Source: an uncultured Pseudomonadota bacterium
Lineage (GTDB): Bacteria; Pseudomonadota; Gammaproteobacteria; Methylococcales; Methylomonadaceae
Direction: 5' to 3'
NCBI GenBank assembly: GCA_903834465.1
Contig: CAILJB010000055.1
Location: 1 to 64,000 of the forward strand
DNA: 64,000 nt
Under the pieces are notes generated by a model. The model saw only the letters and a list, made by a program, of their open reading frames with translations, did no database searches and had not been told where the DNA came from. How positions within the stretch are numbered: position 1 is the first letter of the stretch; each line of letters begins with the position of its first letter. Position numbers and translations under genes: made by a program. Shown here piece after piece: positions 1 to 9,856 of this stretch.

Positions 1-14
1 CGTAAATCTAAAAA

Positions 15-90
15 TGGCGTCCCCAAGGGGGTTCGAACCCCTGTTACCGCCGTGAAAGGGCGGTGTCCTAGGCCACTAGACGATGGGGAC
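15..90 (-). tRNA. tRNA-Glu (UUC anticodon)
   Basis: Read on the minus strand this 76-nt sequence folds as a tRNA. The acceptor stem starts GTCCCCA, the T-arm contains GGTTCGAACCC, and the CCA end is encoded (15-17). The anticodon stem CCGCC/GGCGG encloses loop CTTTCAC, giving anticodon TTC, which reads Glu GAA/GAG. It lies 24 nt downstream of a tRNA-Ala gene on the same strand, so the two are probably one transcript. Confidence 0.96.
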
Positions 91-114
91 TAGATTTAGA
101 TTTTAAATACTTTT

Positions 115-190
115 TGGTGGAGCTAAGCGGAATCGAACCGCTGACCTCAACACTGCCAGTGTTGCGCTCTACCAATTGAGCTATAGCCCC
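115..190 (-). tRNA. tRNA-Ala (GGC anticodon)
   Basis: A minus-strand cloverleaf of 76 nt with encoded CCA (115-117). The anticodon stem CAACA/TGTTG encloses loop CTGGCAG, anticodon GGC (Ala GCC/GCU). The acceptor stem GGGGCTA/TAGCTCC contains the G3:U70 wobble pair, the known alanyl-tRNA synthetase identity element, which independently supports the Ala call. It is the first gene of a probable Ala-Glu tRNA transcript. Confidence 0.96.
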
Positions 191-204
191 GTATTGAGAG
201 GCGC

Positions 205-232
205 ATTTTACAGGTTTTGGCTTTAATGTCCA
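205..232 (-). promoter_or_regulatory. sigma70-type promoter of the tRNA-Ala/tRNA-Glu transcript
   Basis: On the minus strand a -35-like TGGACA (227-232) is separated by 16 nt from a -10-like TAAAAT (205-210). It is followed by a GC-rich discriminator (GCGCCTC) a few bases before the mature tRNA 5' end at 190. GC-rich discriminators are typical of stringently controlled stable-RNA promoters. The assignment rests on motif match and position only. Confidence 0.5.
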
Positions 233-284
233 GCTTAAATTTAAATTCTACAAAATTTTTGTATTCAAACTGGACATTTTTACG

Positions 285-1592
285 TTATTTTAAGCGATAT
301 TCTGCCGAGCGAGCATGAGCTGTTAAACTTTCACCACGCGCCAAAATTGATGCCACTTTGCCCAACGTATTCGCACCGTCTGCCGAACAGTTGATTAAAC
401 TTGACCGTTTTTGGAAATCATAAACACCTAATGGTGATGAAAAACGTGCCGTGCTAGACGTTGGCAAAACGTGATTAGGGCCAGCACAATAATCACCCAA
501 TGCTTCAGCGGTGAAACGTCCCATAAAAATCGCGCCCGCATGACGGATTTGTTCACATAAAATTTCTGGATTTTCGACCGATAATTCTAAATGTTCAGGC
601 GCAATGATATTTGCCACTTCAGCGGCTTGTGATAAATCATTCACCAAAATCAATGCACCACGATTGGTGAGTGATGTGCGAATAATTTCCGCACGCTCCA
701 TTGTCGGTAATAAAGCGTTAATGCTTGCTTCAACGCTTTCTAAATAGGCTGCATCATCGCTGATTAAAATCGATTGTGCATCCTCATCATGTTCGGCTTG
801 GGAAAATAAATCCATTGCAATCCAATCGGGATTAGTTTTGCCATCGCAAATAATCAAAATTTCTGAAGGACCTGCAATCATATCGATGCCGACTTGACCG
901 AAAACTAATTTTTTCGCTGTTGCCACATAAATATTGCCAGGACCGACAATTTTTGCGACAGGTGGAATCGTTTGCGTGCCGTAAGCGAGTGCGGCAACCG
1001 CTTGTGCGCCTCCAATGGCAAACGCTCTGTCCACACCTGCTAAATACGCCGCTGCTAAAACTAATTCGTTAGTTTCACCATTTGGCGTTGGCACAACCAT
1101 AATCAACTCGGGAACGCCTGCAACTTTAGCAGGAATGGCATTCATTAACACAGATGATGGATAAGCCGCTTTCCCGCCCGGAACATACAAGCCCACGCGA
1201 TCTAATGGTGTCACTTTTTGACCAAGCACAGTGCCATCAGCTTCAGTGTATTGCCAAGATTCCATTTTTTGTTTTTCTGCATACGCACGAATACGTTGTG
1301 CGGCTTGTTCTAAGGCTTGTGCTTGTTCAACAGGTAAATTATCCCAAGCCGCTTTCAATTTTTCTTTTGAAATTTCCAATTCACCAGCTGCAGAAACGTT
1401 GCAATGGTCAAAACGATTGGTGTATTCAATGACTGCCGAATCGCCGTTTTTACGCACGTCAGCAATAATTTCTAGCACGCGCTGATGAATGGCTAAATCG
1501 TCGGTTTCGTTCCACGCGAGTAAACCTTTTAATTGTGCGTTGAAATCTGCATCGGTGGTGGCGTCGAGTTTTTTAATGATTATGTTGGTCAT
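285..1592 (-). CDS. hisD: histidinol dehydrogenase HisD
   Basis: HisD oxidises L-histidinol to L-histidine in two NAD-dependent steps, the last reactions of histidine synthesis, in the cytoplasm as a zinc-dependent homodimer. The protein is about 435 residues, the normal family length. It carries family motifs such as [33 protein letters not shown] and [16 protein letters not shown]. The ATG at 1592 ([10 protein letters not shown]) is preferred over a TTG 18 bases upstream, which would overlap the preceding stop. In related bacteria hisD directly follows hisG. Here 1.5 kb carrying an ATPase and a TOPRIM-like gene separates them, with only a 14-nt gap before hisD, so hisD expression probably still depends on the upstream transcript. 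No strong Shine-Dalgarno sequence is visible. Confidence 0.96.
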   Translation of the reverse strand: MTNIIIKKLDATTDADFNAQLKGLLAWNETDDLAIHQRVLEIIADVRKNGDSAVIEYTNRFDHCNVSAAGELEISKEKLKAAWDNLPVEQAQALEQAAQRIRAYAEKQKMESWQYTEADGTVLGQKVTPLDRVGLYVPGGKAAYPSSVLMNAIPAKVAGVPELIMVVPTPNGETNELVLAAAYLAGVDRAFAIGGAQAVAALAYGTQTIPPVAKIVGPGNIYVATAKKLVFGQVGIDMIAGPSEILIICDGKTNPDWIAMDLFSQAEHDEDAQSILISDDAAYLESVEASINALLPTMERAEIIRTSLTNRGALILVNDLSQAAEVANIIAPEHLELSVENPEILCEQIRHAGAIFMGRFTAEALGDYCAGPNHVLPTSSTARFSSPLGVYDFQKRSSLINCSADGANTLGKVASILARGESLTAHARSAEYRLK

Positions 1593-1606
1593 AAGTTGGA
1601 TAGTAT

Positions 1607-2092
1607 TCAATTAAAAATAATTGGTTTGATAACGGGAGACATTCGATGTAATTCCCTGTGATTATGTTTAAGTAGTTGATACCGCCAAAGAGTGTCGGTG
1701 TTGTTGTAACAATCTTCTGCGAGTTTTTCTCCTATTGTTTCGTAGCTTCCATTACCTTTTTTTAACTGCTCTGGTTCGGAAAATACACCAAGGACGAACA
1801 CCCTGTGCTTCAAATGGTCAGGAATTTTACTGTTTGCATAGGAAGAATTATTAACTGAGCCTTTCTTTTCATCAAAATCAATCATCATTATCACGTTCAT
1901 ATCTGGATACGTTGACATTTGTGGAATTATATCTTTTTCAAATTTATCAGCAGTTTTTCGACATCCTCCAGCAGGAGGGAGAATTTTAATAGTTCGTTGT
2001 TTAACATTTGAATTCATAAGAATGCCATTGGCTATTTCCCGATTCGCGTCATCTTCGGGCAAAATAACAATATGAGGTTTTTCTCTGTTCAT
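1607..2092 (-). CDS. small TOPRIM-like protein paired with an AAA ATPase
   Basis: A 161-residue protein of a family I cannot name. Near the N-terminus the strand [13 protein letters not shown] carries acidic residues, and about 60 residues later [13 protein letters not shown] carries a DxD pair. A Glu after the first strand plus a later DxD is the metal-binding layout of TOPRIM nucleases (OLD, DnaG, topoisomerases), so a TOPRIM-like nuclease is inferred, not proven. The ATG at 2092 overlaps the ATPase stop in an ATGA junction, showing translational coupling. A TTG 12 bases upstream is less likely. ATPase plus TOPRIM-type gene pairs occur in anti-phage systems such as OLD/Gabija and PARIS. The pair sits inside the his genes and looks less GC-rich in codon use than its neighbours. 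Confidence 0.6.
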   Translation of the reverse strand: MNREKPHIVILPEDDANREIANGILMNSNVKQRTIKILPPAGGCRKTADKFEKDIIPQMSTYPDMNVIMMIDFDEKKGSVNNSSYANSKIPDHLKHRVFVLGVFSEPEQLKKGNGSYETIGEKLAEDCYNNTDTLWRYQLLKHNHRELHRMSPVIKPIIFN

Positions 2093-3130
2093 ATATCGCC
2101 ACAAATCAATGACGTGATTAAATCATCTGTTCGCGGTACCTCATTAAGTAGTTTTATTACTGTGGGTTCTAAATGACTTTTTCTATCTAGTAAAAAAGTG
2201 TTTTCCCCCGAAAATCGCCCAATAGCTTGTGAATTATGCGAAGTAACTAGAATTTGTCCTCCTTCTTTGAAAGAACGACGTAATTCCATAATAAAATGAT
2301 CCACTTCTGACAGCGATAAGTAATTATCGGGTTCATCCCAAAAACAAAAAAACGGTTCACTATGATTATTTGCGGCTAAAAGAACAGCACTAAGAAAAAA
2401 ACACTTCTCCCCATCAGACATCTTTTGCAAGCAACTCATTTTCAATACTGTCAAAATCCGGCATGACTTTGCGAAGATATTTATCAATATTTGAATAAGC
2501 AGCAGGATAACGAAGTAATAATCCTGTGAGCCATTCTGCAAAATTTGATACATATCTTTCGGGAAGTAATGTTGAACCTCTCGATGCCCCTTTCATTTTA
2601 CATGGAACTGGAGACAGAATAATCATCCGTTCTAACCAAGATTGAAAAATTTGAATAGGGTCTTTTTCTGATTGTTTTTGAATAATCGGCAAAGCGATAA
2701 GATGCCAGTCAATGAAAAAAGAGGCATCACTACCTTGTTGCGGATTTTTATGAAGACAAACATTGGCTTCTTTGCGAGAGTAAATTTGTTTGCCATCAAC
2801 TAAAAGTTGTTCTTCTGAAATACGAGGCTCTTTAAAATTATCTGGTAGTTCTAAAACAAGAACGTATTTATACAATTTCTCGCTAAGAATGGTTTCTATT
2901 TCAAAACGAATAGGAATATCAGTATTTCCTCGCGTGAAATCACTAGCTTTAACGAGTTCTCCAATTCTACTTACCCCTCGTGCAATACCCTGAAGTATTT
3001 CTAAAGCATAAGAAATAGTTGATTTACCAGAACCATTTTTACCAATCAAAAGTGAAGAAGATATACCTTTTAAAGGCAATTCAAAATGTTCTAAACATCT
3101 GAAATTATGCACATATAGTCTTTGAATCAT
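2089..3130 (-). pseudogene. AAA/RecF-like ATPase, split by a frameshift
   Basis: The first part (3130 to 2414, 238 residues) starts MIQRLYVHNFRCLEHFELPL and has a Walker A motif GKNGSGKST, typical of SMC/RecF-like AAA_15/AAA_21 ATPases. It stops at 2414-2416. The rest of the ATPase continues in another frame: signature-like MSDGEKCFF, Walker B FFCFWDEPDNYL and a histidine-switch region ILVTSHNSQAIG, ending at 2089. Removing one A from the AAAA run (complement of 2423-2426) would restore one frame, reading ...NELLAKMSDGEK. An ATG at 2421 overlaps the first stop (ATGTCTGA), so split translation is conceivable. However, Walker A and Walker B would then be on different chains. Mutation or sequence error are the simpler readings. 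GGAG lies 12 nt before the start, close behind hisG. Confidence 0.75.
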
Positions 3131-3136
3131 AGGAAA

Positions 3137-3760
3137 TCATTTCTCCAATATCTGCTCAAACTGCGTCAATAATTCGCTAATTACCGCATTTTTCATTTTC
3201 ATCGACGCTTTATTTACAACTAAACGCGAGCTGATATTCATGATTAACTCGCGTGGTTCTAAATTATTCGCGCGAAGCGTGTTGCCCGTATCAACTAAAT
3301 CGACGATACAATCGGCTAAACCAACAAGCGGTGCAAGTTCCATCGAACCGTAAAGTTTAATAATTTCAGCCTGAATACCTAAACTGGCAAAATACGATTG
3401 AGCAATCGTGACGTATTTCGTTGCGACGCGCACACGTCCTGAAATAGCAGGTGCATCTTTATGAGCAGCAGTCATCAATTTGCAACGGGCAATATTTAAA
3501 TCCAGCGGCTCATACAAATTTTCTGCACCGTGTTCGATTAAAACGTCTTTGCCCGCGATACCTAAATCTGCTGCGCCATATTCCACAAAGGTCGGCACGT
3601 CTGTAGCGCGAATAATGACCAACTGAACATCATCGCGTGTCGTCGGCAAAATCAATTTACGGCTGGTTTCGGGGTCATCAATTGGTTGAATTCCTACTTT
3701 TGCCAAAAGTGGCAAGGCTTCTTCGTAAATTCGACCTTTTGAAACTGCAATTGTAATCAT
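3137..3760 (-). CDS. hisG: ATP phosphoribosyltransferase HisG, short form
   Basis: Catalyses the first committed step of histidine synthesis, condensing ATP and PRPP. At about 207 residues it is the short HisG_S form, which lacks the C-terminal regulatory domain and in known systems needs HisZ for activity and feedback control. hisZ is not in this window. Family landmarks include [15 protein letters not shown] at the N-terminus and the PRPP-binding region [15 protein letters not shown]. The ATG at 3760 gives the canonical N-terminus. Frames extending upstream would run into murA. It lies 10 nt after murA on the same strand, the usual murA-hisG arrangement. Confidence 0.95.
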   Translation of the reverse strand: MITIAVSKGRIYEEALPLLAKVGIQPIDDPETSRKLILPTTRDDVQLVIIRATDVPTFVEYGAADLGIAGKDVLIEHGAENLYEPLDLNIARCKLMTAAHKDAPAISGRVRVATKYVTIAQSYFASLGIQAEIIKLYGSMELAPLVGLADCIVDLVDTGNTLRANNLEPRELIMNISSRLVVNKASMKMKNAVISELLTQFEQILEK

Positions 3761-3770
3761 AAAGGCGACC

Positions 3771-5039
<1,269 letters not shown>

Positions 5040-5363
5040 TTAGATTGGGTTCTTTAATTTGAGTGAAAAATAATGGGTTTTTTCTAGCCCGCTGAGTTTA
5101 GCTAAATTAAGCAATTGTTTCGGTACGTTTTTAAAATACAACTGAGCGCGTAGATGGCGCGTGAGCTTTACCCATTCAATCATCAACGCTAATCCTGCGC
5201 TGTCGGTATTGGTAACTTGCGAAAAATCTAAAATAATATCTTTTCCGGTACGCAAAAAAGGTGGCGCATCAATCAATTTATTGTGATGAAGACTCGCAAA
5301 TGTCAACTCGCCGTGAATTAACCACTGTCCGTTGCCTTTGGAAACAATGTTTAATTTGCTCAT
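5040..5363 (-). CDS. mlaB: MlaB, STAS-domain subunit of the Mla lipid transporter
   Basis: A 107-residue single STAS domain. The strand-turn LDFSQVTNTDSAGLALMIEW carries the conserved Thr/Asp-Ser region of anti-sigma-antagonist-like proteins. MlaB binds the ATPase MlaF and stabilises the inner-membrane MlaFEDB complex that moves phospholipids between membranes. Its ATG overlaps the mlaD stop (ATGA). In E. coli mlaC sits between mlaD and mlaB, but here the two overlap directly, so there is no room for mlaC. Confidence 0.88.
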   Translation of the reverse strand: MSKLNIVSKGNGQWLIHGELTFASLHHNKLIDAPPFLRTGKDIILDFSQVTNTDSAGLALMIEWVKLTRHLRAQLYFKNVPKQLLNLAKLSGLEKTHYFSLKLKNPI

Positions 5364-5863
5364 TTCTTACCGTTGCCTTTTTTATCATCGCTACTACTTT
5401 TCTTTTCTTCGGCAGATTTGAAGAAAAATTGTGCTAAGGCTTTTTCTAAAATCAGTGAGGAATTGGTAATTTCAATTTTGCTTCCGTTTTTTAAATAATC
5501 ATCTGAGCCACCGCCATCTAAACAAACGTATTGTTCGCCCAGTAAACCCGCTGTATAAACACTTGCCGTTACATCATCGGGCAACGTGCTGTATTGAGCA
5601 TCAATGTCCATTTTAACAACAGATTCAAAGGTTTTTGAGTCAAACGAAATCGATTTAACACGACCAATTTTCACGCCAGCGGCTGACACAGCAGATTTAA
5701 CTTTCAATCCCCCCGAATTTGTAAAACGCGCGGTGATTTCGTAAGTGTTGCCGCGTGAAAACGAACTTAAATTACTCACTTGCAACGCCAAAAAAAACAA
5801 ACTGGCAATTCCAGCGGCAACAAATAGCCCAACTAATGTGTCTTGAGTGTTGGTATGCGGCAT
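5360..5863 (-). CDS. mlaD: MlaD, MCE-domain phospholipid-binding subunit
   Basis: A 167-residue protein with one N-terminal membrane segment (about 11-31: LVGLFVAAGIASLFFLAL). It is followed by a single MCE domain (about 38-118) with the family phrases TNSGGLKVKSAVSAAGVKIG and YTAGLLGEQYVCLDGGG. MlaD forms a hexameric periplasmic ring anchored to MlaE and holds lipids in a central pore. The C-terminal tail after the MCE domain is rich in Lys, Ser and Glu. It is 3 nt downstream of mlaE and overlaps mlaB. Confidence 0.93.
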   Translation of the reverse strand: MPHTNTQDTLVGLFVAAGIASLFFLALQVSNLSSFSRGNTYEITARFTNSGGLKVKSAVSAAGVKIGRVKSISFDSKTFESVVKMDIDAQYSTLPDDVTASVYTAGLLGEQYVCLDGGGSDDYLKNGSKIEITNSSLILEKALAQFFFKSAEEKKSSSDDKKGNGKK

Positions 5864-5866
5864 AAA

Positions 5867-6649
5867 TCAATTATCTCCAAACATAAGCGCGGTCAAAATA
5901 AAATCTAATCCTAAAATACTAAACGCTGAATTAACAACGGTTCGGGTCGTGGCGCGACTTACGCCTTCTGCCGTCGGCACAGCATCATAACCTTCAAATA
6001 AGGCAATCCACGAGGTAATGAATCCAAATACGATACTTTTAATCACCCCGTTAATAATATCTTCTCGAAAATCCATCGTCGCCTGCATTTGTGACCAATA
6101 TGCACCGACATCAACGCCTAATAATCCTGAACCGACGATTTGCCCACCAATAATACCGACGGCACTAAATAACGCGGCAAGCAGTGGCATGGATAAAAAA
6201 CCGGCTAAAAAACGGGGGGAAATAATACGTTTAATCGGGTCAACTGCCATCATCTCCATACCCGATAATTGTTCCGTCGCTTTCATTAAACCAATTTCAG
6301 CCGTCAATGCCGAACCTGCACGACCGGCAAATAATAATGCAGAAACGACAGGTCCCAATTCACGCACAAGAGAGGCTGCGACCATTACACCTAACGTTTC
6401 TTCTGCATCAAAACGCGACAAAATGTAAAAACCTTGCAGTCCTAATACCATGCCGACAAATAAACCGGAAATAGTAATAATTAAAAATGAAAGTACGCCA
6501 ACAGAATGCAATTGTTTTAGTAATAAACGTGGACGCACAATGACGCTACCAATACCCGCGAGTATACCAATTAGGAAATAAGTGGCGCGTCCTAATTTAG
6601 TAAAACTAGCGCGAGTCGTCGCGCCTAAATAATTAAAAAATTTAATCAT
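5867..6649 (-). CDS. mlaE: MlaE, permease subunit of the Mla lipid transporter
   Basis: A 260-residue integral membrane protein of the MlaE/YrbE permease family, with about five or six hydrophobic segments. Family signatures include [20 protein letters not shown] followed by [16 protein letters not shown]. It forms the membrane core of the MlaFEDB complex in the inner membrane. It starts 2 nt after mlaF, and its own stop is 3 nt before mlaD, as in the usual mlaF-E-D order. Confidence 0.96.
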   Translation of the reverse strand: MIKFFNYLGATTRASFTKLGRATYFLIGILAGIGSVIVRPRLLLKQLHSVGVLSFLIITISGLFVGMVLGLQGFYILSRFDAEETLGVMVAASLVRELGPVVSALLFAGRAGSALTAEIGLMKATEQLSGMEMMAVDPIKRIISPRFLAGFLSMPLLAALFSAVGIIGGQIVGSGLLGVDVGAYWSQMQATMDFREDIINGVIKSIVFGFITSWIALFEGYDAVPTAEGVSRATTRTVVNSAFSILGLDFILTALMFGDN

Positions 6650-6651
6650 AA

Positions 6652-7533
6652 CTAATAACGCGAACGTTTCGTAGTGGACTTGCCACCAATAAGCCGTTTA
6701 CGAGGAAATAACGTTTTTTCGGTGAATAACAAATCATCCATATATTCTTTTGCTGGATAGTGAAAATGTACAGGGCCATCAGCCGCACCGTTCATAAATT
6801 GCTGCACCCATTCTGATGATGATTGTTGAATTTCTTGAGGCGTACCTTGACCGACAACTTTGCCTTCTGAAAGGACATAAATGTAATCTGCAATCGCTGA
6901 CGTTTCTTGAACATCGTGGGAAACGATAATGCTGGTTAAGCCTAACGTCGTATTTAACGATTTGATTAAAAGCACCAACGCGCCCATTGAAATCGGATCT
7001 TGTCCCGTGAACGGCTCGTCATACATAATCATCATTGGGTCTAAGGCAATGGCGCGTGCTAAGGCTACTCGTCGCGCCATCCCGCCGGATAATTCATTTG
7101 GCATTAAATCGCGTGCGCCGCGCAAACCAACCGCTTCCAATTTGATTAACACTAACGTGCGAATCATAGATTCTGGTAATTGGGTGTGTTCGCGCAGTGG
7201 AAATGCGACGTTATCGTAAACATTCATTCCCGTGAGCAATGCGCCACTTTGAAACAACATTCCCATCCGTTTACGCAATGTGTATAACTCATCGCGTTTT
7301 AAATGATGTACATTACGTCCGTTGACCGTTACTGTGCCTTTTTCTGGAAAAAGTTGTCCACCAATGATTTTTAATAATGTGGTTTTTCCCGTGCCGCTAG
7401 GTCCCATAATGGCGGTGATTTTGCCGCGTTCAAATTCGAGTGAAATATCATCAAAAATTTTCTTTTGACCACGCGAAAACGTTAAGTTATGCACACTAAC
7501 TAAACTGTTTTGAGGAGGATTACGATTATCCAT
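6652..7533 (-). CDS. mlaF: MlaF, ATPase subunit of the Mla lipid transporter
   Basis: A 293-residue ABC ATPase: Walker [10 protein letters not shown], signature [14 protein letters not shown], Walker [14 protein letters not shown] and H-loop IIVSHD. It drives phospholipid transport by the MlaE permease. It is somewhat longer than E. coli MlaF (269 residues) because of a basic C-terminal tail ([18 protein letters not shown]). In E. coli the MlaF C-terminus packs on MlaB. It is the first gene of the minus-strand mlaFED-mlaB-murA-hisG run, so the promoter should lie in 7534-7700, where I see no confident match. Confidence 0.96.
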   Translation of the reverse strand: MDNRNPPQNSLVSVHNLTFSRGQKKIFDDISLEFERGKITAIMGPSGTGKTTLLKIIGGQLFPEKGTVTVNGRNVHHLKRDELYTLRKRMGMLFQSGALLTGMNVYDNVAFPLREHTQLPESMIRTLVLIKLEAVGLRGARDLMPNELSGGMARRVALARAIALDPMMIMYDEPFTGQDPISMGALVLLIKSLNTTLGLTSIIVSHDVQETSAIADYIYVLSEGKVVGQGTPQEIQQSSSEWVQQFMNGAADGPVHFHYPAKEYMDDLLFTEKTLFPRKRLIGGKSTTKRSRY

Positions 7534-8000
7534 GCGTGTTTGATTTAAAAATGAAGTTAAAAAAATGAAGGTAAATTATATTGGTAAGTCTAACATTGCA
7601 TAAGAAGTGTGTAAAAGGAATAGGTAAATTCAATTAAGCAAGTCGCTGAATTTACTTTATTTCAAATTGTGATTTGTCGTATTGGAGGTTATTTAAAATT
7701 ATCGTTTGAACAAATGCGTTTGTTTGCTGCTTGCACGAATTAAAGTGAATAGTGACAAGTGTGAATTTTGGTAGTGTAAAACAAGTAATACTGCTTTAGA
7801 GAGGTTATAAGCATTCAATATGGTGTGTTTACCAATAGCGATATGTCTATTTTTAGGTAAAACATTTGATGGCAATTTGAATTCTAAATCATCGGACATT
7901 TTGGTACACAACGCTGCAATACTATTCACTCCAAGTGAATTTCTTTCAAGTAACGCGTTGTTTAACAAGTCTTTTTTGATGAATTAAGTATTGAGAATGA
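7534..8000. other. 467-nt stretch without a convincing gene
   Basis: AT-rich stretch between mlaF and the tRNA-Phe pair. A minus-strand open frame runs from a TTG at 7968 to 7699 (89 residues, starting with LNNALLERNSLGVNS). It has no ATG, no clear ribosome-binding site and no family I recognise. It may be a gene remnant or chance. The part next to 7533 should hold the mlaF promoter, but no strong -35/-10 pair is evident. Confidence 0.35.
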
Positions 8001-8076
8001 TGGTGCCCGGGGGCGGAATCGAACCGTCGACACAAGGATTTTCAATCCTTTGCTCTACCGACTGAGCTACCCGGGC
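8001..8076 (-). tRNA. tRNA-Phe (GAA anticodon), copy 1
   Basis: A minus-strand 76-nt cloverleaf with encoded CCA (8001-8003). Stem AAGGA/TCCTT encloses loop TTGAAAA, giving anticodon GAA (Phe). The sequence is identical over its full length to the copy at 8113-8188, with a 36-nt spacer. Both share the promoter upstream of the second copy. Confidence 0.96.
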
Positions 8077-8112
8077 GTTTTGAAACTCGAGGAAAACATA
8101 AAAGTTTTTTGA

Positions 8113-8188
8113 TGGTGCCCGGGGGCGGAATCGAACCGTCGACACAAGGATTTTCAATCCTTTGCTCTACCGACTGAGCTACCCGGGC
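8113..8188 (-). tRNA. tRNA-Phe (GAA anticodon), copy 2
   Basis: Identical to the tRNA-Phe at 8001-8076: same acceptor, anticodon loop TTGAAAA and encoded CCA (8113-8115). It is the promoter-proximal copy of a tandem duplication on the minus strand. Confidence 0.96.
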
Positions 8189-8210
8189 AATACCCTTCAA
8201 AAGAGGGCGT

Positions 8211-8239
8211 ATTAAACTTGATTATCAGCCTTTCGTCAA
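8211..8239 (-). promoter_or_regulatory. sigma70-type promoter of the tRNA-Phe pair
   Basis: On the minus strand, TTGACG (8234-8239) and TTTAAT (8211-8216) are separated by 17 nt. A GC-rich discriminator (ACGCCCTC) follows, and the mature tRNA begins at 8188. Spacing and sequence fit a strong stable-RNA promoter. The divergent nudJ reading frame starts about 85 nt away on the other strand. Confidence 0.6.
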
Positions 8240-8322
8240 TCACTAATGTGATTTTTACCTGCATTAGTAGGGCAAATCGAGTAAAATCACCCGCTTTTAA
8301 GGCTGAAATTCATTTAAAACTT

Positions 8323-8772
8323 ATGGTTTGGAAACCTCACGTTACGGTTGCTGCGATTATTGAACGCGAGCAACGTTTTTTACTGGTTGAAGAAACCACG
8401 CCCTACGGCTTGCAATTCAATCAACCTGCCGGACACTTAGAAGAACATGAAGATTTAATCACTGCTATCAAACGCGAAGTGTTGGAAGAGACGGCATGGC
8501 ATTTCACGCCCGAATATATCACCGGCGTGCATTTGTGGCGACGCAATCCAAATAGCCAAACGTTTGTACGTTTCTGTTTTGTTGGGCAATGTTATGATTT
8601 TCAACCTACTCAAGCCTTAGATGCCGGCATTATTGCCACGCATTGGCTCACGCGTGACGAAATTGCCATCAAACCATTGCGTAGCCCGTTAGTCTTAACG
8701 TCTGTTGATGAATATTTAAGCGGTCAACATTATCCACTTTCACTTTTAAAATCGTTTTTAGATTATGCCTAA
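8323..8772 (+). CDS. nudJ: NudJ-type Nudix phosphohydrolase
   Basis: A 149-residue Nudix protein with the box G(X5)E(X7)REVLEETA in [20 protein letters not shown] (the usual Gly before the last hydrophobic position is Ala). NudJ (YmfB) of E. coli hydrolyses thiamine pyrophosphate precursors and nucleoside triphosphates/diphosphates. The placement immediately before mnmA is the E. coli order. The ATG at 8323 ([13 protein letters not shown]) matches the family start, and the open frame upstream of it is not family-like. The stop overlaps mnmA by 8 nt (ATGCCTAA). Confidence 0.88.
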   Translation: MVWKPHVTVAAIIEREQRFLLVEETTPYGLQFNQPAGHLEEHEDLITAIKREVLEETAWHFTPEYITGVHLWRRNPNSQTFVRFCFVGQCYDFQPTQALDAGIIATHWLTRDEIAIKPLRSPLVLTSVDEYLSGQHYPLSLLKSFLDYA

Positions 8773-9856
8773 AAATATTATTGTCGGAATGTCTGGCGGC
8801 GTAGATTCGTCCGTGACGGCGTTATTGTTGCTCGAACAAGGGCATAACGTAACGGGCTTGTTTATGAAAAATTGGGAAGAAGACGACGGTACGGAATATT
8901 GCACCGCCATGCAAGATTTAGCCGACGCGCAACAAGTATGCGACACGCTCGGCATTGAATTAAAAACAGCAAATTTTGCTGCTGAATATTGGGACGAAGT
9001 GTTTGAAGTCTTTTTGTCTGAATTCAAAGCAGCTCGCACGCCAAATCCTGATATTTTGTGCAATAAACACGTTAAATTTAAAGCGTTTTTGCATTACGCT
9101 ATCGACGATTTAGGCGCAGATTATATTGCTACAGGGCATTATGTAAGGGTTGGCGAAAAAAATGGTGAATTCCAATTACTTAAAGGTTTAGACCCAAATA
9201 AAGAGCAAAGTTATTTTTTATACACGCTCGGACAAAAACCGTTGTCGCGCACACTCTTTCCAATTGGGCATTTACATAAACCAGAAATTCGCGCCATGGC
9301 GGAACGTGCTGGTTTTGCTAATGCCAGAAAAAAAGACAGCACTGGCATTTGTTTTATTGGTGAACGAAAATTTAGCGAGTTTTTAAAGCGTTATCTGCCC
9401 ACGCAAGCCGGTGAAATGCGAACACCAGAAGGGCAATATATCGCGCAACATCATGGTTTAATGTATTACACGTTAGGACAACGGCAAGGTTTGGGCATTG
9501 GCGGCGTAAAAAATGCGCCTGACGAACCGTGGTATGTGTTGGATAAAGATGTTGTTAATAATGTGTTAATCGTTGGACAAGGGCATGACCATCCGTTGAT
9601 GTTGCATAATTCGCTAATTGCTGACCAACTCGATTGGTGCAGTAATCGTCCTTTAACTGAACCACTAACTTGCAAAGCCAAAACCCGTTATCGTCAAGAA
9701 GACCAAGACTGTTTTGTTAAACCATTAGAAAATGGGCGTTGCCAAGTCATTTTCTCGCAACAACAACGTGCTATAACCGAAGGGCAATCTGTCGTGTTTT
9801 ATCAAGACGATGTGTGTTTAGGCGGTGGCATTATTGAATCGAAGGCGAACATTTGA
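8765..9856 (+). CDS. mnmA: tRNA-specific 2-thiouridylase MnmA
   Basis: Adds sulfur to U34 of tRNA-Lys, -Glu and -Gln using ATP and a persulfide relay. The 363-residue protein has the PP-loop [10 protein letters not shown] and the two catalytic cysteines, in [11 protein letters not shown] (Cys102 equivalent) and [13 protein letters not shown] (Cys199 equivalent). The family phrase [14 protein letters not shown] is also present. It is translationally coupled to nudJ by an 8-nt overlap and abuts the next gene with no gap. Confidence 0.97.
   Translation: MPKNIIVGMSGGVDSSVTALLLLEQGHNVTGLFMKNWEEDDGTEYCTAMQDLADAQQVCDTLGIELKTANFAAEYWDEVFEVFLSEFKAARTPNPDILCNKHVKFKAFLHYAIDDLGADYIATGHYVRVGEKNGEFQLLKGLDPNKEQSYFLYTLGQKPLSRTLFPIGHLHKPEIRAMAERAGFANARKKDSTGICFIGERKFSEFLKRYLPTQAGEMRTPEGQYIAQHHGLMYYTLGQRQGLGIGGVKNAPDEPWYVLDKDVVNNVLIVGQGHDHPLMLHNSLIADQLDWCSNRPLTEPLTCKAKTRYRQEDQDCFVKPLENGRCQVIFSQQQRAITEGQSVVFYQDDVCLGGGIIESKANI

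Noticed and set aside
6018-6428. Long open frame antisense to mlaE (136 residues)
   Set aside because: Composition mirrors the coding strand of mlaE, which has clear family motifs; the antisense frame has none.
7699-7968. 89-residue minus-strand open frame between mlaF and tRNA-Phe
   Set aside because: Starts with TTG, no ribosome-binding site, no recognisable domain, so reported only as a possible remnant within the gene-free stretch.
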